A DNA stretch of 64,000 bases, taken from NCBI GenBank assembly GCA_017163975.1, contig JAFFSR010000239.1:1860001-1924000 (forward strand), given 5' to 3'. Position numbers and translations under genes: made by a program. Position 1 is the first letter of the stretch. The number at the start of each line of letters is the position of its first letter. Source of the DNA: Anastatus disparis. Lineage: Eukaryota > Arthropoda > Insecta > Hymenoptera > Eupelmidae. Under the pieces are notes generated by a model. The model saw only the letters and a program-made list of their open reading frames with translations, was not told the origin of the DNA and did not search any database. Positions 1 to 13,000 of this stretch are shown piece after piece.

Positions 1-3000
1 TTATGTGTTATCCCACGAATAAAAGAAGCATGCGCATGGCTATTTTTTTTTTTTTTTAATTATTTTTCTTATTTTTTCTGTCCGCCATTTTCCATTCCTT
101 CATTTTATGTGATCCATTCAACTCTCTTTCTCTTCTACATTAACTTTTTTTAAACATGTTTCTTTCTCATCATCCTCCTCTTTTGCTTATTTTTTTTTAA
201 GTTTTAACCTTAAAATCGTCATCTTATATATTTTTAAGTTTTTTTTTCTTATTTCATTTTGTTTCTTTGTTTCATTTTTTATTTTTATTTATTTTTTTTA
301 ACTTCATCATCATCTTCGGATAAACCACGCGATTCCCTAAAGAAGAGGTAGAAAAAACAGCGAAAACGACGACAAATTCCCCGGGATGCGACGCGGGACG
401 ATATTTATGTATAATTAATGTTAATTATGTATAATATTTATAATTGTTTTAAAATTCAAGCTGAAGGAGAGTCTCTCTCTCTCTTTTTTTTATTCTTATT
501 GTTTCTTCGGTGCTTTCGCACGAAAAAACAATATTTTTTTCTCTCTCTCTTTCTCTCGTTCTTTCTCTCTCTTTCTCGCTCTTAATTTTTTTTGTTCTCT
601 ATGCTCCGCGAGAGAACAATAACGGATAATAATCGACACACGAGACGTAGTGACAATTAAAAAGAGAAAGTGACGCGAAGCGGCGCAGAATAGACACAAG
701 AACGTTTTTTTTTTTTAATTTTTTTTTTTATTTATTTTTATTTTAATCATGAATTTTTTTTTCAACACTTTTTTTTCTCTCTTACTCTAATCTCCCTCTT
801 TCTCATTCATTCTTTTCTCAAACATTCGCAGATTTTCATCTATTATACCTAAAAACTTTTTTTTCTGTCTTCATTTAAGAATCGAATACTTTTTTTTTCT
901 TTTATTCTTTTTGATTCTTTTTTTTATTTTATTTGCAATTTGTTTACGTAATGCAATAATGATTGATCAATTAATGTTTTTCTTTTACTGTCACCCTCGG
1001 TCTCTCGCTCTCTCTTTCACTTTCCAACATTTGTTTCTGGCATTTTGTGTTTGATTAATCTTAATTTCATCAGATTTTTAATCACGCTTGATATTGCAAA
1101 AAAAAAAAATATTTATCATGATGGATAGAACTCAAGTTTTTACACGTATAATTAAAATAAAACTTGAGATATGATTTTAAAGAAAAGTTTCATCGTGAAC
1201 TTATACTCGAATTTGTAAAGTAGTCATAAGAAGAAGACTGTACGAATGAATTTTGTTTGTTTTTTTTTCGAATTTTATTCTTTTCGTATGATTTAGAAAT
1301 TAAAAAAGCTTTCTAGCGTTGATTATAAAAAAATATACTTTTGTTTTTTTTTGGTAAAACGGCACTCAAAATACTTTCATGATTATTCATTCGCTGCGAC
1401 AGTTTTGTTTTTTTAAAAACTTGTTTAAATTCAAGTATAAGCTCATTATGAAAATTAAAAGTTTTTTTTTATTTTGCACTGTCATTTGCTTATTACCGTA
1501 AGAGAAATTCAAATTTTATTAAAAAAATTCATACTAACATTTCAATTCTTTGTCAATCATAATCTTTAGCTAAAATTTATATAACTAATATGTTTACACA
1601 AAAAAGGGTATAAAAAATTATTTTTTTTTAAAATGTATATTTTCATTATAAATCATATTTTTAAATAATATCTCAATCAACAAAATTAACGAGATAAAAA
1701 TTGCTCAAGAAATTTCCTTCTTTTAAATCTTCAATTGCAATATATTTTTTTTATTATTGCGAATTAAATCGGTGAATTGTAAACATTTAATCATTAACTT
1801 TTAATATCGGAATGAAAATAGGCAAAATTGACAGAATATAAGTACGAAACTCGCTGTATGTACTCTTTAACTTTATCAAGATCGAATGAAAGAAAAAAAT
1901 TACTCTTCAGAACGTCTAAACATAATAAACTCATTAAAATCCATCCACACGTTTAAAATGACATAACAAATAAATTACAGTATATAATTACGCCTTATTA
2001 GTATGTTAAAACGAAATTTTTATAATATTTATAGTAATTAGCAATATTAAGAGATTCATTTTAAGCATTATACAAATCATTCAACGTATTTTCTTTTTTT
2101 TTTACGGTCTAATGCCTTATAATTAAAAAAAAGATAAATGATACTAATGATAAAGATATTAAAAATATAATAATGATGATGAATAATAAAATAAAACATA
2201 ACAATTATTGGTCGTGACCATATAATTTTTTTTTTGTTTTCACACCTCGAGATTCATGTTTATTATATAAATTCTTCACATCATCAAGTCGACTAAAATA
2301 TACATTAAACTCACATGCAAAACTCACTTTTACAAATTGATCATTCCCCGTAAAGTGACGACGATTGAAATTTTCAACAAACCCGTGGAAGTTTTATATT
2401 TTACATACACATATTATAATGAAGAAAATTTTTTTTTTAATCCGAATAATCGATTTTTTTTATTATGAAACAACGCGAAAGATGAAAAATAAAAAACAAA
2501 TAAGTAAAACCCGCGAGCCGTCGCGACCTATATCTTAATATTTCTAATGATGATTATAATATTTATAATAATTGTTATGAAAAGGAAGATGTTTTCTTGT
2601 ATTTTTTTAAGGGAAAAGGTAAGTGTACAAAAATTCGACGAATAAAATAGAGGATTTCAAAAAAAGAAAAAAAAAAACAATTATGTCTCCGTCCAACTAT
2701 ATTATAAACTTACAATATATAAACGTCAATACTACACGATATATACATATATATAAGCATTATATATATGTTTAACGAGCGAATGAAAAAAAACGATGCA
2801 TCGCATCGATTTTTCTGCTTATTTATTTATTTATTTATTCATTAGAATTATAGCAACGTTTTTTTTTTTATTATTTTTCAAAAACAAATTTTCTTGCATA
2901 ACGTCGATAAAAGTTGCACTTTTTCTTTTGCACGCTTTCGAAGAATCATTCAACAATCGAGGAAACAATCGTTTGAAGGGACACACGTTTTTTTTTTTTT

Positions 3001-5100
3001 TTTTTTTTAATAAAAAGTAAAAATGAAGATTTTTTTTTTAATTTACATAAATGATTAAACTAGTCAAGATCATTTTGACATTTCTATCACGCTATGTTTA
3101 TCGTACTTTCTTCTTAATTCGTCATTATCCATTGAAAATTATACATATATATTGTTATGTATATATATGAATATATAAAAAATCTAGCTTTTATATTGCC
3201 CCTTATTGAATACATATCGTTTAATTATAGAAAATTCATGATAGTAATTTATAATATTATATAATAAACTAACATTTATGATAGTACGATTTTTTCATTT
3301 ATTTCTTTTTTTTAACGCATACATTTGAAAAATCATTGTCTGCTCACTAAAATCATTTATTTATCAGTCAATAGATTAAAAAAATTAATTTTACGCTAAG
3401 TCCCTTCAATCTTTAAATCCTCGACTTGATAAACTTTATTCTAAAATTTTTTTTTCTTCTCCACCTTATAATAGTATATATATTTACGCAAAATTGTGAG
3501 TGTGATAAGGTATATTGTGCAAGGATGTTTACAAGGTCATCTGGCGATATTCGATCTTTTCATTTTTTTTTTTTTTTATTTAAAGGAGAGTTTTAGAGAG
3601 ACTGAATTATAAATATTTTATAAGAATTACGCTCCTTCTCTCTCCCAAAAAACTTCGACTTTAGCGAGAGAGAATATTGTACGCTTTATATTTTTTTCTT
3701 TATATTTTTAAAAAAACTTGATGGACTAGCGTGTAGGTTTTTATGTAAATTTTTATGTATACGTGATTTATGAGGACCAACATGTTGAATTGCAATAAAT
3801 AAATCTATGAATTGAAAGATAAAGGATTATGTTCTGATAATTTAATGTCAAATTCGTATTGTAAAAAAATATGTGTAAACTTATTGTATAATATGATGTA
3901 AGCGGTTTGAAACTCAAGTAATTATTTTTTATTATTAGTCCATCATATACAATTTGGAAAAAACTTTTAAAATTATTTTAACAACTTTATTGTTAATAGT
4001 ATTATTTAAAACACTTTAATGAGTTGTACAAAGTGATTAGATGAGACTTTATTAAAAATTTTTTTTTATTTATGTATTTGCAAAGATGTTTGAAATATTT
4101 ATTTTTTAATGCTTATTCACATTTATCTTTAATATAAAACAATATTTAAAAACATGATCTTATTGAATAATATAGGTTCAAACCGTCTTAGTCAATCGAG
4201 AGGTAGATAATCAAAGAAAAAAAACAAAATAAACAAGGAAGAAAGTTTTTAAATGTAAATGTACATCGTTTATTTCAGCCCTAAGGTCTTATTTGCCCTA
4301 CAGGGTGTAAAGTTGACATAATATTTAATAAAATGTATACATGAAAACAAAGAAAATAAAAGAAGAGTGTCAAAGGTAAAGAGAGAAAGAGAGATATATA
4401 TATATATTGGAAGAGAAAGGGGAAAGAGAGAGAGAGAATTACATTATGTGTATAATAACGATGTCACGCGTCATTTTTTTCTCCCACGCGATGAATTTGA
4501 AAAATGTAAGATTGATATATTTGTATTTTTTTTAAACGAAATTTTCCGACAATTATATAACTTATTAGACTTAGATCTAAGATTTAGTTTTTTTTCCACA
4601 TTATCATCATTCATCCTCGTTCTATGATATTCCATTTATATATATATATTTTTTTTCAATCGTTCAATCATGATCATCGACGATCATCATAGATATCGTC
4701 GTAACATTTAAGTAACGCCAACCTTCTTTTTTTCATCATCATCATATCGTTTACATAAGCCTTTGCGTTAACTTTGAGGGTAGAATGCCTGCAACAATTG
4801 GCATTTTACCTCGTACTCTTATACTTTATTTCATGCTGCTTCTTTTTCCAAAAATTTCATTGATCATTAGCGTTATTTATTTCTCGCTTTTTAATGATTC
4901 TCATCTTTCTTCATAACGTCGTGTTTTTTTTCTCGCTTATAATCATCATCTCGCACAATCATCATATCGCTCTCGTTTTAACAATTGCTAGGGATTAAAA
5001 AGTCTAAAACCGGAAGAAACAGCGGCCGCTCCGCCGTTTTGTGTTTATTTATTTTCTTTTTTTTTATTTTCATTAATGTTTAATGTACGTGTGAAATGTG
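1..5100. other. A/T-rich non-coding region downstream of CanA; no gene seen
   Basis: This stretch is dominated by T and A homopolymers, TA-rich runs and CT/TC-rich runs (for example around 470-600). I see no open frame with non-repetitive composition on either strand. It lies 3' of CanA on the gene's strand, so part may be 3'UTR. Poly(A)-signal-like hexamers occur by chance too often in this composition to place an end. Confidence 0.6.
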
Positions 5101-5118
5101 AGAATGTGTATAGAACAC

Positions 5119-5147
5119 GTGAGGCAGGCCAGCCTGCCTTGTTCGTG
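5119..5147 (-). other. Hairpin in the possible CanA 3' region
   Basis: AGGCAGGC and GCCTGCCT are perfect 8-base inverted arms separated by CA. They are framed by outer ACACG/CGTGT arms, giving an interrupted longer stem. The G+C content stands out sharply from the surroundings. It could be a structured 3'UTR element or an unrelated palindrome, and no function is assigned. Confidence 0.4.
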
Positions 5148-5181
5148 TGTCGTCAAATGTGTCTCCCCTCCTGATATTCGG

Positions 5182-5236
5182 TTATAAGCATTCGGTATCC
5201 TCATCGTCGTCAACGGCGGTGGCGGAGGCCATTAAC
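5182..5236 (-). other. G+C-rich island with a 16-codon acidic mini-ORF; possible alternative terminal exon
   Basis: On the minus strand a TAG acceptor-like site (5238-5236) is followed by an ATG at 5232-5230. A 16-codon frame ends in the acidic string DDDEDTECL, with a TAA at 5184-5182. The codon-like G+C content is unusual in this A/T-rich region. It could be a distal alternative C-terminal exon of CanA, a small upstream-type ORF, or a conserved 3'UTR block. I do not recognise the peptide, and no pyrimidine tract precedes the AG, so the exon reading is weak. Confidence 0.2.
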
Positions 5237-7547
5237 TATATGTAAATACACTCGCTTGCTTATGTGTTACTAATTTTTTTTTTCATTTTATATTTAGTTG
5301 ACTCCCCTTAGTCCCCCCCCTCCTTTTTTTGTTTTCTGCAGTGAATTTATGTATCTCTCTTTTTTGTGATCATCTTCATTCCAGAAATTTATCTTTACTT
5401 TTTTGTTTTTATTTTGCTAATTGATATTCACTTTACTTCATTTATGAACATATGATTTCGCAAGCTTTTCGAGTTATGTCGTCTCACGTTCTTTTACATG
5501 CACGAATTGTTTGATATGACGAACTAGCTTTTATTTTTTTTTAAGATGTCCCAGGAAAAAGAATTATGCGTGATGTATAAATGATTGTTTGAATCACGTT
5601 TTATTTAATGGATGATATAGGACATTATTGTATAAATAATTATTTACAATAACTTATTAAAGATCAGACTTAAAAAAGTTATTTATGAATCCAATTATCA
5701 CATACATAGTTACAAAAAAAGTTATATTTTTTTTCAAAAACACTTATGTATTTGTGTATAACTGCTGCACGTAATTTTATTTCCTGGGCGTGTATAGCAC
5801 GATTCTCGTTAAGTTACACACTAAAGATAACTAAACTTTTCTTATCATCAACAAGAGTCTTAAAAGCAATTTTTCTTACTTTAATTTGATGTAACAAACG
5901 TTAATCATTTCTAAATATAACTTTATTTCATTATTTAATTAATTAAAACAAATGTATTTCAGTTAATTTCGGTGTGCAAATTTTAGAGAATGATGCTCGA
6001 CATTACAGTTTTATTGATAAAATGAATATTTCTTACGTGATTGTTCTCCTTAGGGGGATATACAAAGAAGCGACTTATCAATTGACAGGTTTGCTCGATC
6101 GTTAAGTCGTAAATGATAAAAAAGTTGGACGAATGTTCACTTACAAATGTTCGTATAACAATAATTAATTCATAACTCTCCGAGAAAGTAACAACATTTA
6201 TAAAAGCACGTACAAAAAAATAGTTATAAATACGAACATTTAGGATTCGAGAAGCAATATTATATGCGTAAATGACATATGTAAAGTGTATACTGAATAC
6301 TTAGTACTATTATGGAGAAAATGGTATCTTTATACTTAAATTTTTATTGATATAGTTTTAATCTAAATCACATCTATCAATAAAGTCAAAAAAGAGAAAA
6401 AACATTCAAAGAAATAAAATTACACATAAAATCGAACAAACCTGTTGTTATTTCATTATTAACCTACAAAGAAAATCTAAAAAGTGTCACGGTATTGGCT
6501 CGCCGACGGATTTTACTATATTAATATTATAATCCCACGCACACATAATACACGCACACAGACTTAGACAGAAGTCAAAATAAAAAAAAAAATAAAAAAT
6601 AACAAGAAAACATGGTCACCGACTTTTATCATACTCTCTCTCTCTATCTCTCTTACTCTCTTTCTCTCTTTTTTTCCGTCGGATATATGATCCCTAGATA
6701 ATGACTCGGAAAATTCGTAATTAATTAATTTTTTTTTTCAGCGCATTAATTTCGTCGTCTTTGTTTAATATATACGTGCACAGGGCAAAATTTTATATAT
6801 ATATTTTTTTTTATAATCTTTTTCTCATTTTTTTTTTCTTTTAAACGCGAAGTAGACTAAGAACGAGTAAAGACATTCACAAAGTCTCCTTTCGCACATT
6901 TCGAGATTCGAGGATGTCTCTGTCGTTTCTCTTTCCTCTTAAGTATATATATATATGTTTTTTTTTTAATTTGCGATTATTACTTGCAATATCTCGTTTA
7001 AAACAGTTAATATCCTGCTTTCATCATTTGTCATGTGTATCTTAATATTTTTTTTGTTTTATTCATTCCTATTAAAACGGCATGCAGTTCGGAGGTGTAT
7101 GTAAATATAATGCGCGTGAAAGAGAGAAGTATATTTTTTTTTATCGTTTTCTTAAAATTTTCTTTTTTTTGTTAAGTTTTTGCCTTATCTCATAAAGTGT
7201 GTATGTGTTGTTGATACATCCATTGGTTTAAAATTTTTTTTTTTTTTTTCGTTTTTTTTTTCTTGTAGCTCTTATCCGTTCCGATGATTAAATGTCGTCG
7301 CAACGAACGTCGACGAAAAAAAAAAATAAAATAAAAAAAGAGAGCTCGACGAAGATCGACGTTAGCTTTGTCACTCTTTCGTTCTCTTTTTACTGTCTCG
7401 CGTGTACATATATTAATGTCCTTGTCAACCTTTTGGATGCTGATGCCTTTATTTTGGACTCGATGAGCTTGATAGGTTGTTGCTGTTGTTGATGTTGTTG
7501 TCGCTTGTTTGTAGTATTTCTTTTTATATATATTTTTTTTAATTTTT
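5237..7547. other. A/T-rich region between the 5.2-kb island and the possible 3' exon
   Basis: This is low-complexity sequence with T/A runs, a CT-rich stretch near 6635-6675 and short TA runs. No supportable gene is seen. It could be 3'UTR or intron of CanA depending on where the transcript ends. Confidence 0.5.
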
Positions 7548-7634
7548 CTAATGTCCGGGAAGAGACGAGCGATGGTTGGTGGTATTATTTGTGGCTTTGG
7601 CAACCGCTGTAGACGTGGGTATCGCCATTGTTAT
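7548..7634 (-). other. CanA: Candidate 3' exon or 3'UTR exon of CanA
   Basis: A good acceptor (CTTTTTACAG) ends at 7635, and the sequence after it is non-repetitive and richer in G+C. Spliced from the donor at 8001/8000 (GAAG|GTTCGT), it would be 3'UTR starting 23 nt after the TGA, close enough to escape nonsense-mediated decay. Spliced directly from the exon ending at 9187 (phase 1), it would instead give a 16-residue alternative tail ending at a TAA. It also contains an ATG frame of 26 codons (7628-7548). The sequence alone does not decide between these. Confidence 0.35.
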
Positions 7635-8000
7635 CTGTAAAAAGGTTCAAATATTTAATTTTTAAGGTTTTGATAACTACACATTTTTACTATATTCTGT
7701 AAAAAATTTTATTGTTTTCAATAAATATTTATTGGACTAGTTAAAAATTGATATTTATTTTTATCAAATAAATGTAAATTTAACTCAGTTAAAAGTTTGT
7801 CAAATTAAGCAATGATATATTATTTCAAATAAACATTTTTTTTATTGGAACAAATATTTTAATTATGATATTTTTAATAAATATTTATTGAGGCAACCAA
7901 ATTTTTTTTCAGTGTATCAAATATAATAAATAAATAAGTCAAGCATTAAAATGTTACAATTTTCATCAAATTTAACAAAAATATTTTTTAACAAACGAAC
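7635..8000 (-). other. Possible 3'UTR intron of CanA
   Basis: A/T-rich sequence bounded by a GT donor-like site at 8000-7999 and the acceptor at 7636-7635. Internally it has only short imperfect repeats of TTTATTG type. If the upstream exon is terminal, this is plain 3'UTR instead. Confidence 0.35.
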
Positions 8001-8023
8001 CTTCATTAAGACGAATGCGAGGC

Positions 8024-8229
8024 TCACGAGTGGGGCTGCGTCGTGCAATGGTCCCGTTTTTCAGGGGCGCCTGTTGAAGGTGTTGTAGGCGTCTTAATAA
8101 CTGGCTTCTCTTCATTAACCGGCGTAGGCGGCGCATCTTTTCGCGGTGGCATCCTTTCGTTTATCGCGTCCAAACCTTTCGCCTCGGCAAATGATGTGAT
8201 CTTGTGATTTGGCGAGAAGCCCTGTAGTG
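8024..8229 (-). CDS. CanA: CanA exon: autoinhibitory segment and C-terminus
   Basis: This exon encodes visible residues 432-498. It opens with [10 protein letters not shown], then the autoinhibitory segment [20 protein letters not shown] (about 442-461), which in the family occupies the active site until calmodulin binds. A proline/threonine-rich tail follows, ending TTQPHS and a TGA at 8026-8024. The acceptor is TTAACAG (AG at 8231-8230) and the incoming phase is 1, completing an Ala codon with the previous exon. The pyrimidine tract is weak, and a SINE lies about 50 bases upstream in the intron. The tail after the autoinhibitory segment is variable in this family, so an alternative C-terminus is possible. 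Confidence 0.93.
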
Positions 8230-8280
8230 CTGTTAACAGAATACGTACACGCAAGTTTCATTAATTACTTATTATTTATG

Positions 8281-8466
8281 AGCCGATCTGTGGCTCAGTC
8301 GGTAGAGCGTTGGATTCGTAATCTCGGGGTTTCGAGTTCGAATCCTGCTCTCGGCTGAATCATACAAGCACCACTGTACGTTACATGTTCTTTGTTCACA
8401 AACGCACTTACGAGCTCCGTCGCTGATTAGCATCGCAAAAATTGTATAGCATAAATATAGCGACGA
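8281..8466 (+). mobile_element. tRNA-derived SINE, copy 1
   Basis: The tRNA-like head occupies 8281-8356. Acceptor arms AGCCGA/TCGGCT pair, TGGCTCAGTCGGTAGAGC is an A-box/D-arm match, the anticodon position reads CGT, and GAGTTCGAATCC is a B-box/T-arm match. A tRNA-unrelated body follows (ACAAGCACCACTGTACG and on) and ends near ATAAATATAGCGACG. The same head and body occur in four other copies in this window, so this is a SINE and not a functional tRNA gene; the anticodon stem is poorly paired. It lies antisense in the last coding intron of CanA. Confidence 0.9.
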
Positions 8467-9186
8467 AAAAAATTAGTTATTATTTTAAAGTAAAGAAATA
8501 AAAAAAAATTTTTTTTTTTAAGAAGATAAAATATTTTGATTCAATTTTTTTTTTAGTTTATTCTGTAATGAAATAGTAAAATCTGTATCAAACTGAAAAA
8601 AAATTCAAATTACTTATAAAAAAAGAATTAGGGGATGAAGAATTTTTTATAATTTTATATGTAAAAGTATAAAATTTTAAAAACATTTTTAAAACACATT
8701 TCATTAAATAACAGGGACACAATATTTCCTTCAATATATTAATTATAATAAAAAGTTAGAACAACTTATGTAAAATATATGTTCTACTTAAATGCTTAAT
8801 ATATATCTATTTAAGTACATTTCATAGAAACGAACCATTATTTTACTAAATTCTCTTTAGATTAAAACTTTTATATTCTAAATAACTACCCTTTTTATTT
8901 GTTTCTTTAAAAAAGTAAAATTGTTGAAATTCTTTCTTTTAACTAAACATAAAAGCTTCTAATATAATATATGACCGTTTCAGAAAAGAAAATACCTTTG
9001 TTTCAGTTTTTTCAAACAAATAATTGTTCAACCGTGAAATTACAAAGTTTATTATTAAAGCTTATTGAAAAATATAAAACGAAAGGCATTTAAATGCAAT
9101 GAATAAAATTTTACTATCTTGATACAAAGATATTGTTAAAATAAATTAAATAAAAAACATAAAATAAATAAAAATAAAAATCCTAC

Positions 9187-9284
9187 CGTTCTTCAAGGAT
9201 GTCTTTCCACCAGAAAGTGCTCCGAGCGGCAGAGCGCCAGTGGGCGTAAGTCCCTTGAGTTGCAAAACGCTCTCGCTTTCCTCT
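9187..9284 (-). CDS. CanA: CanA exon: linker after the calmodulin-binding helix
   Basis: This exon encodes visible residues 399-430, beginning [19 protein letters not shown] and ending GGKTSLKN. It is the conserved segment linking the calmodulin-binding helix to the autoinhibitory segment in animal calcineurin A. The acceptor TTTTCAG (AG at 9286-9285) follows a T-rich tract, and the donor is G|GTAGGA at 9187/9186. Phase is 2 in and 1 out, matching both neighbours. In vertebrates an alternative ten-residue exon is inserted just after this point. No equivalent was recognised in the 957-bp intron downstream. Confidence 0.96.
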
Positions 9285-9921
9285 CTGAAAATAAATAAAT
9301 CTCATGTGTATGATGCTTTTTTTTTCTTCTTTTTATATTTTAATTAAAATATATTTATTTGAGTTATTGATATTATTCAATAATGAAATTTCAATCGCAG
9401 ATAACTTTATCAATCTTCAATTTCTTTGACAATTTATTTGTACTTTATTAAAATTTTTCATGGAAACTCATTGATAATTTTTTTCTTTAATATTGCATTG
9501 AATTTATATTGATTCATGGAAATATCACGAAAAAGAAAACTTGTAAATCTACATTAAATATTATTTACGAAATTGAAAACGATTTTATGACTCATAAAAA
9601 CATCGCTCTTGAAATGACAATATTTATGATCAAAATATCTATTAAGCAATAAAAAAATCCATTTAAAAGTAACTATTTACTTTTCAATTTGAAATACAAA
9701 TAAATTATGAAAAAAGACATTAAATAACTTGTAAAATTATTACGATAGAAACAATTTATAACCAAAACAAAAGAAAAAAGTTAATTTAAATTCAATAATT
9801 TTGTCAGCGTTAAAAGTATATAAGAAATAAAAAATCGAGTTATAAATTTTAGTGCACACATACATATGAATATATAAATACATACATATGTATATGTATA
9901 TATAGGAAATTGCTCACTGAC

Positions 9922-10006
9922 CTGAGCACAGAGAATACGCGCGCCATTTTGCCGATGGCTCTGATCTTGTTCCGTATAACTTCCTTGCGTTGATTGGCTG
10001 CTGCAC
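9922..10006 (-). CDS. CanA: CanA exon: calmodulin-binding helix
   Basis: This exon encodes visible residues 371-397, starting AAANQ and then [20 protein letters not shown]. That is the basic amphipathic calmodulin-binding helix, nearly invariant among animal calcineurins. Calcium-loaded calmodulin binds here and relieves autoinhibition. The acceptor is TTTTGTAG (AG at 10008-10007) and the donor is CAG|GTCAGT at 9922/9921. Phase is 1 in and 2 out. It is separated from the previous known exon by 18.7 kb, the longest internal intron seen, where the candidate microexon lies. Confidence 0.97.
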
Positions 10007-13000
10007 CTACAAAATTTTGCAATGTATACTCAATTTAGTTTTTTTTACAAAATATAAACGAATATATAAAGAAAAAAAAAAGAAACGCACAAAATTCAAG
10101 AAAATTTTATATATTAGTTTTGTGTATAAAAATGTGTCTTAAGTTTTTATTCTTATGTATTATGCACATTCTTAAAAATACCAAACGAATATTAAAGACA
10201 AAATTTAATATAAATGGGTAAAATAAGCTTTCTTTTTTTCAGATTGGCTGCATCGAGCTTTAACGTTGTAATGCAAATGCAACCACTTTGAAAAATTATG
10301 GCTATTTACAAAATGCTTTATACATATCCACACTTAGCTAAGGCAAAAAAAAAAAGAAAATAAATGATTTTTCACAGTCGTTTCTTTTTTCGACTGGCGA
10401 CGTATTTCTTAGTTCTTTTTTTTTCTTCTACATGTTTATGGATTTGCTTTTTACGCGCATTAAAGAACGACGTCGCTTACATTCATTTGTCAAAACGATA
10501 GTGAAAATGGTGTTTTTTCTTTCTTTTTTAAATAAACAAATAAATAAAGCTGCAAGCTAAAATTTCATGCTTTTTTATATTATGGCTATTGGCATATTTA
10601 CAACTTTGAAGTTGGGTATTAAAAAAATGTCTGTGCTCTTATTTTACCACAGTGTTAAAGGTTAGAGTATAGATTATAAACGTGTTGCTTTTGTTATTTA
10701 AATGTTAAATTCCATTAAAATATAGTAAAAAATTCGTGTGATATTTTACAAATTTTTAAAATGTTAACACTGCTATCAAAAAAAAAGTTACGAAAAAAAG
10801 TTTTTGTCAAACTTTATTTAATCATCACATTTGATGTAATAAGTTAAGCAATTGTAAAATTAAAAGTGTTAAAATTCGGCACAAACTTTTTTCTTTCCTT
10901 CCTTCGTTCATAACATTAAACACAAAAGTATAAAGCCATCGTCGAAAGAAGGTCAAAACATTATAAAACCTTCTTTCTCACAATTTTTTTTTTCTTTTTT
11001 TTATTCCCAACGCAGAACTAATGCAGCTCTTGCACATTAAGCGGTTTGTATGGTAATACATAAGCAAAAGCAATATATCGCCTCGTTAAACTCGAGTAGC
11101 AAAATTTTTCTTTTCTCTCTTTTTTTTTTGTGTATGCATATAACCGACAAAAAAAAATTAGAAAAAATAAAAGAAAAGATAAAGCATCGTTTTGCTTCTC
11201 AGCGTCTTATTGTCGCTATTTTACTGGTGAAGGGAAAGCACATTCTACGCGTAAAGTGCATCCAGAAAAAAAAATAATATAAATTGTTTCATTAGAATAA
11301 AAACAACTTGCTATGTAAATCTTTCGTACATAACCGTTCGTTTTATTTTTAAAAAACTTTCAAGACTTCCCGGAGTCAAAATCCTTTTTTAATGATGAGA
11401 TATTGTGTGCTTTATCAAAGAACGAGAGAGAATTTTTTTTCTTTTCGTTTTTCAGCAAGTTAAATAAAAGAAGGAACGTAATATGATTTTTATAAGTCCT
11501 TTGCTAGTTCTATTATTAAATTTTCTCTCTTTCTTTTTTTTTTGCTTTTTCATATCTTATTTTCCATGAATATTGTATTTTATTAAATTTAATATCTAAA
11601 TATTCTCGTGTGACGAATACGTTTTATGACTTCTTTTTATGATTTCAATATAAATATTTTGAATATTTCATTAATTAAAACGTCGAAATTTTTAATGATC
11701 GAGGCTCTTTCAAGCTGAATTTTCTGGATGCCAAAATATTATTTTTTATTAAAATGTTATTTTTTTTTTAAATACCTTCGGAAGTATAAAAATTTTAATT
11801 TTAAAATTACTTTAAATTTACTAAAATTAATTTACTAAATGTTATATGTGAGAAAATAAAAAATTTTTAATTAAAAAATATAATTTTCATTACACATGGA
11901 TTTTCTACGTGGAATATGCAGTTAACTCAAACTATAGTTCAAAATTTCAAATTTCTACCAATTCAAATGTAAAATTTAATTAATATATAATTGTATAAAG
12001 AGTAAAAAGTATAATGCACAAAGTATTTTCAATATTAATAATAATGAGTATTGATTGGTAAGAAATAATTTTTCTTTAAATTAAAGCTTTGCGTTTTACT
12101 GAAATAACAAAACTTACAATATTAAAAAAATTTTGCATAAATAATTTCTATAGTTTTTATTCGATCGAATAAATTAATTTCATCAAAAATACGAATAAAA
12201 TAGAAAAATATAATGCGTGATGATAAATTTTTAATTTTTGCGCATTTCGCTAAATTTAATGAAAAAGCAGCATTTGCAATCGTACTAAAAAAATCCAATA
12301 AGCATAATCCGCATCTGTGAAAAAAATCTTTAATCTGCAAAAAAGCATTACTTCTCCAAGTAGTGTATTTACAGTTCATAAATATTTTCTTTCTGTATAT
12401 TTACAAAAAAATAATTAAAAAAAAAGAAGCAAAACGTTTTGTATGAATGCGAATTTTCACATAAAGTCGCGTGAGCAAGCATTAAAAGCCGTAACACGCA
12501 AATGCGAATGTATATTAGGTGCGTATATATCGACATATTTGACAAAAAAAAACATGGATAAAAAAAGCTCTTGGGCATGCGCATGCAAGGGAAGAATTTT
12601 TATTTATTTTTTTTCATTATTGCGACGGATATCCGCCTTTTCAACGATTTTTGAAGTAAGCACTTTTCGAGAAGATGCTGCATTCGCCTCGTCATTGTCC
12701 AATTGAATTTTGTTTCTTTATTTTTTTTTTTTACATTCACTTGAAATTTTAAGGGGTTGTCGGGTACAGGCAAAAATATCGTAAGCGTAAAAAAATTTCA
12801 TTTTTATGTCAGATGTAATATCGCTATCTGAAATTTAGTTTTTTCATTATTAAATTTAGATTTTCAGAAAAATATAATCACTAATTTATTGATAAGTTCG
12901 AAAAGTTTAATTTTAATTAATTTTGAAAAAAAAATAAATCTTAACAAAAATTATTATTTATATAATCCAACTTTATCGAAAACAGTGCATAATATACAAA

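Noticed and set aside
7190..7603. 137-codon minus frame
   Set aside because: It is mostly lysine/threonine from A-rich runs. Only the first part overlaps the candidate 3' exon, in a frame not supported by splicing.
8281..8356. Functional tRNA-Thr(CGT) gene
   Set aside because: The anticodon stem pairs poorly, and the head is followed by the same body as four other dispersed copies. It is a SINE head.
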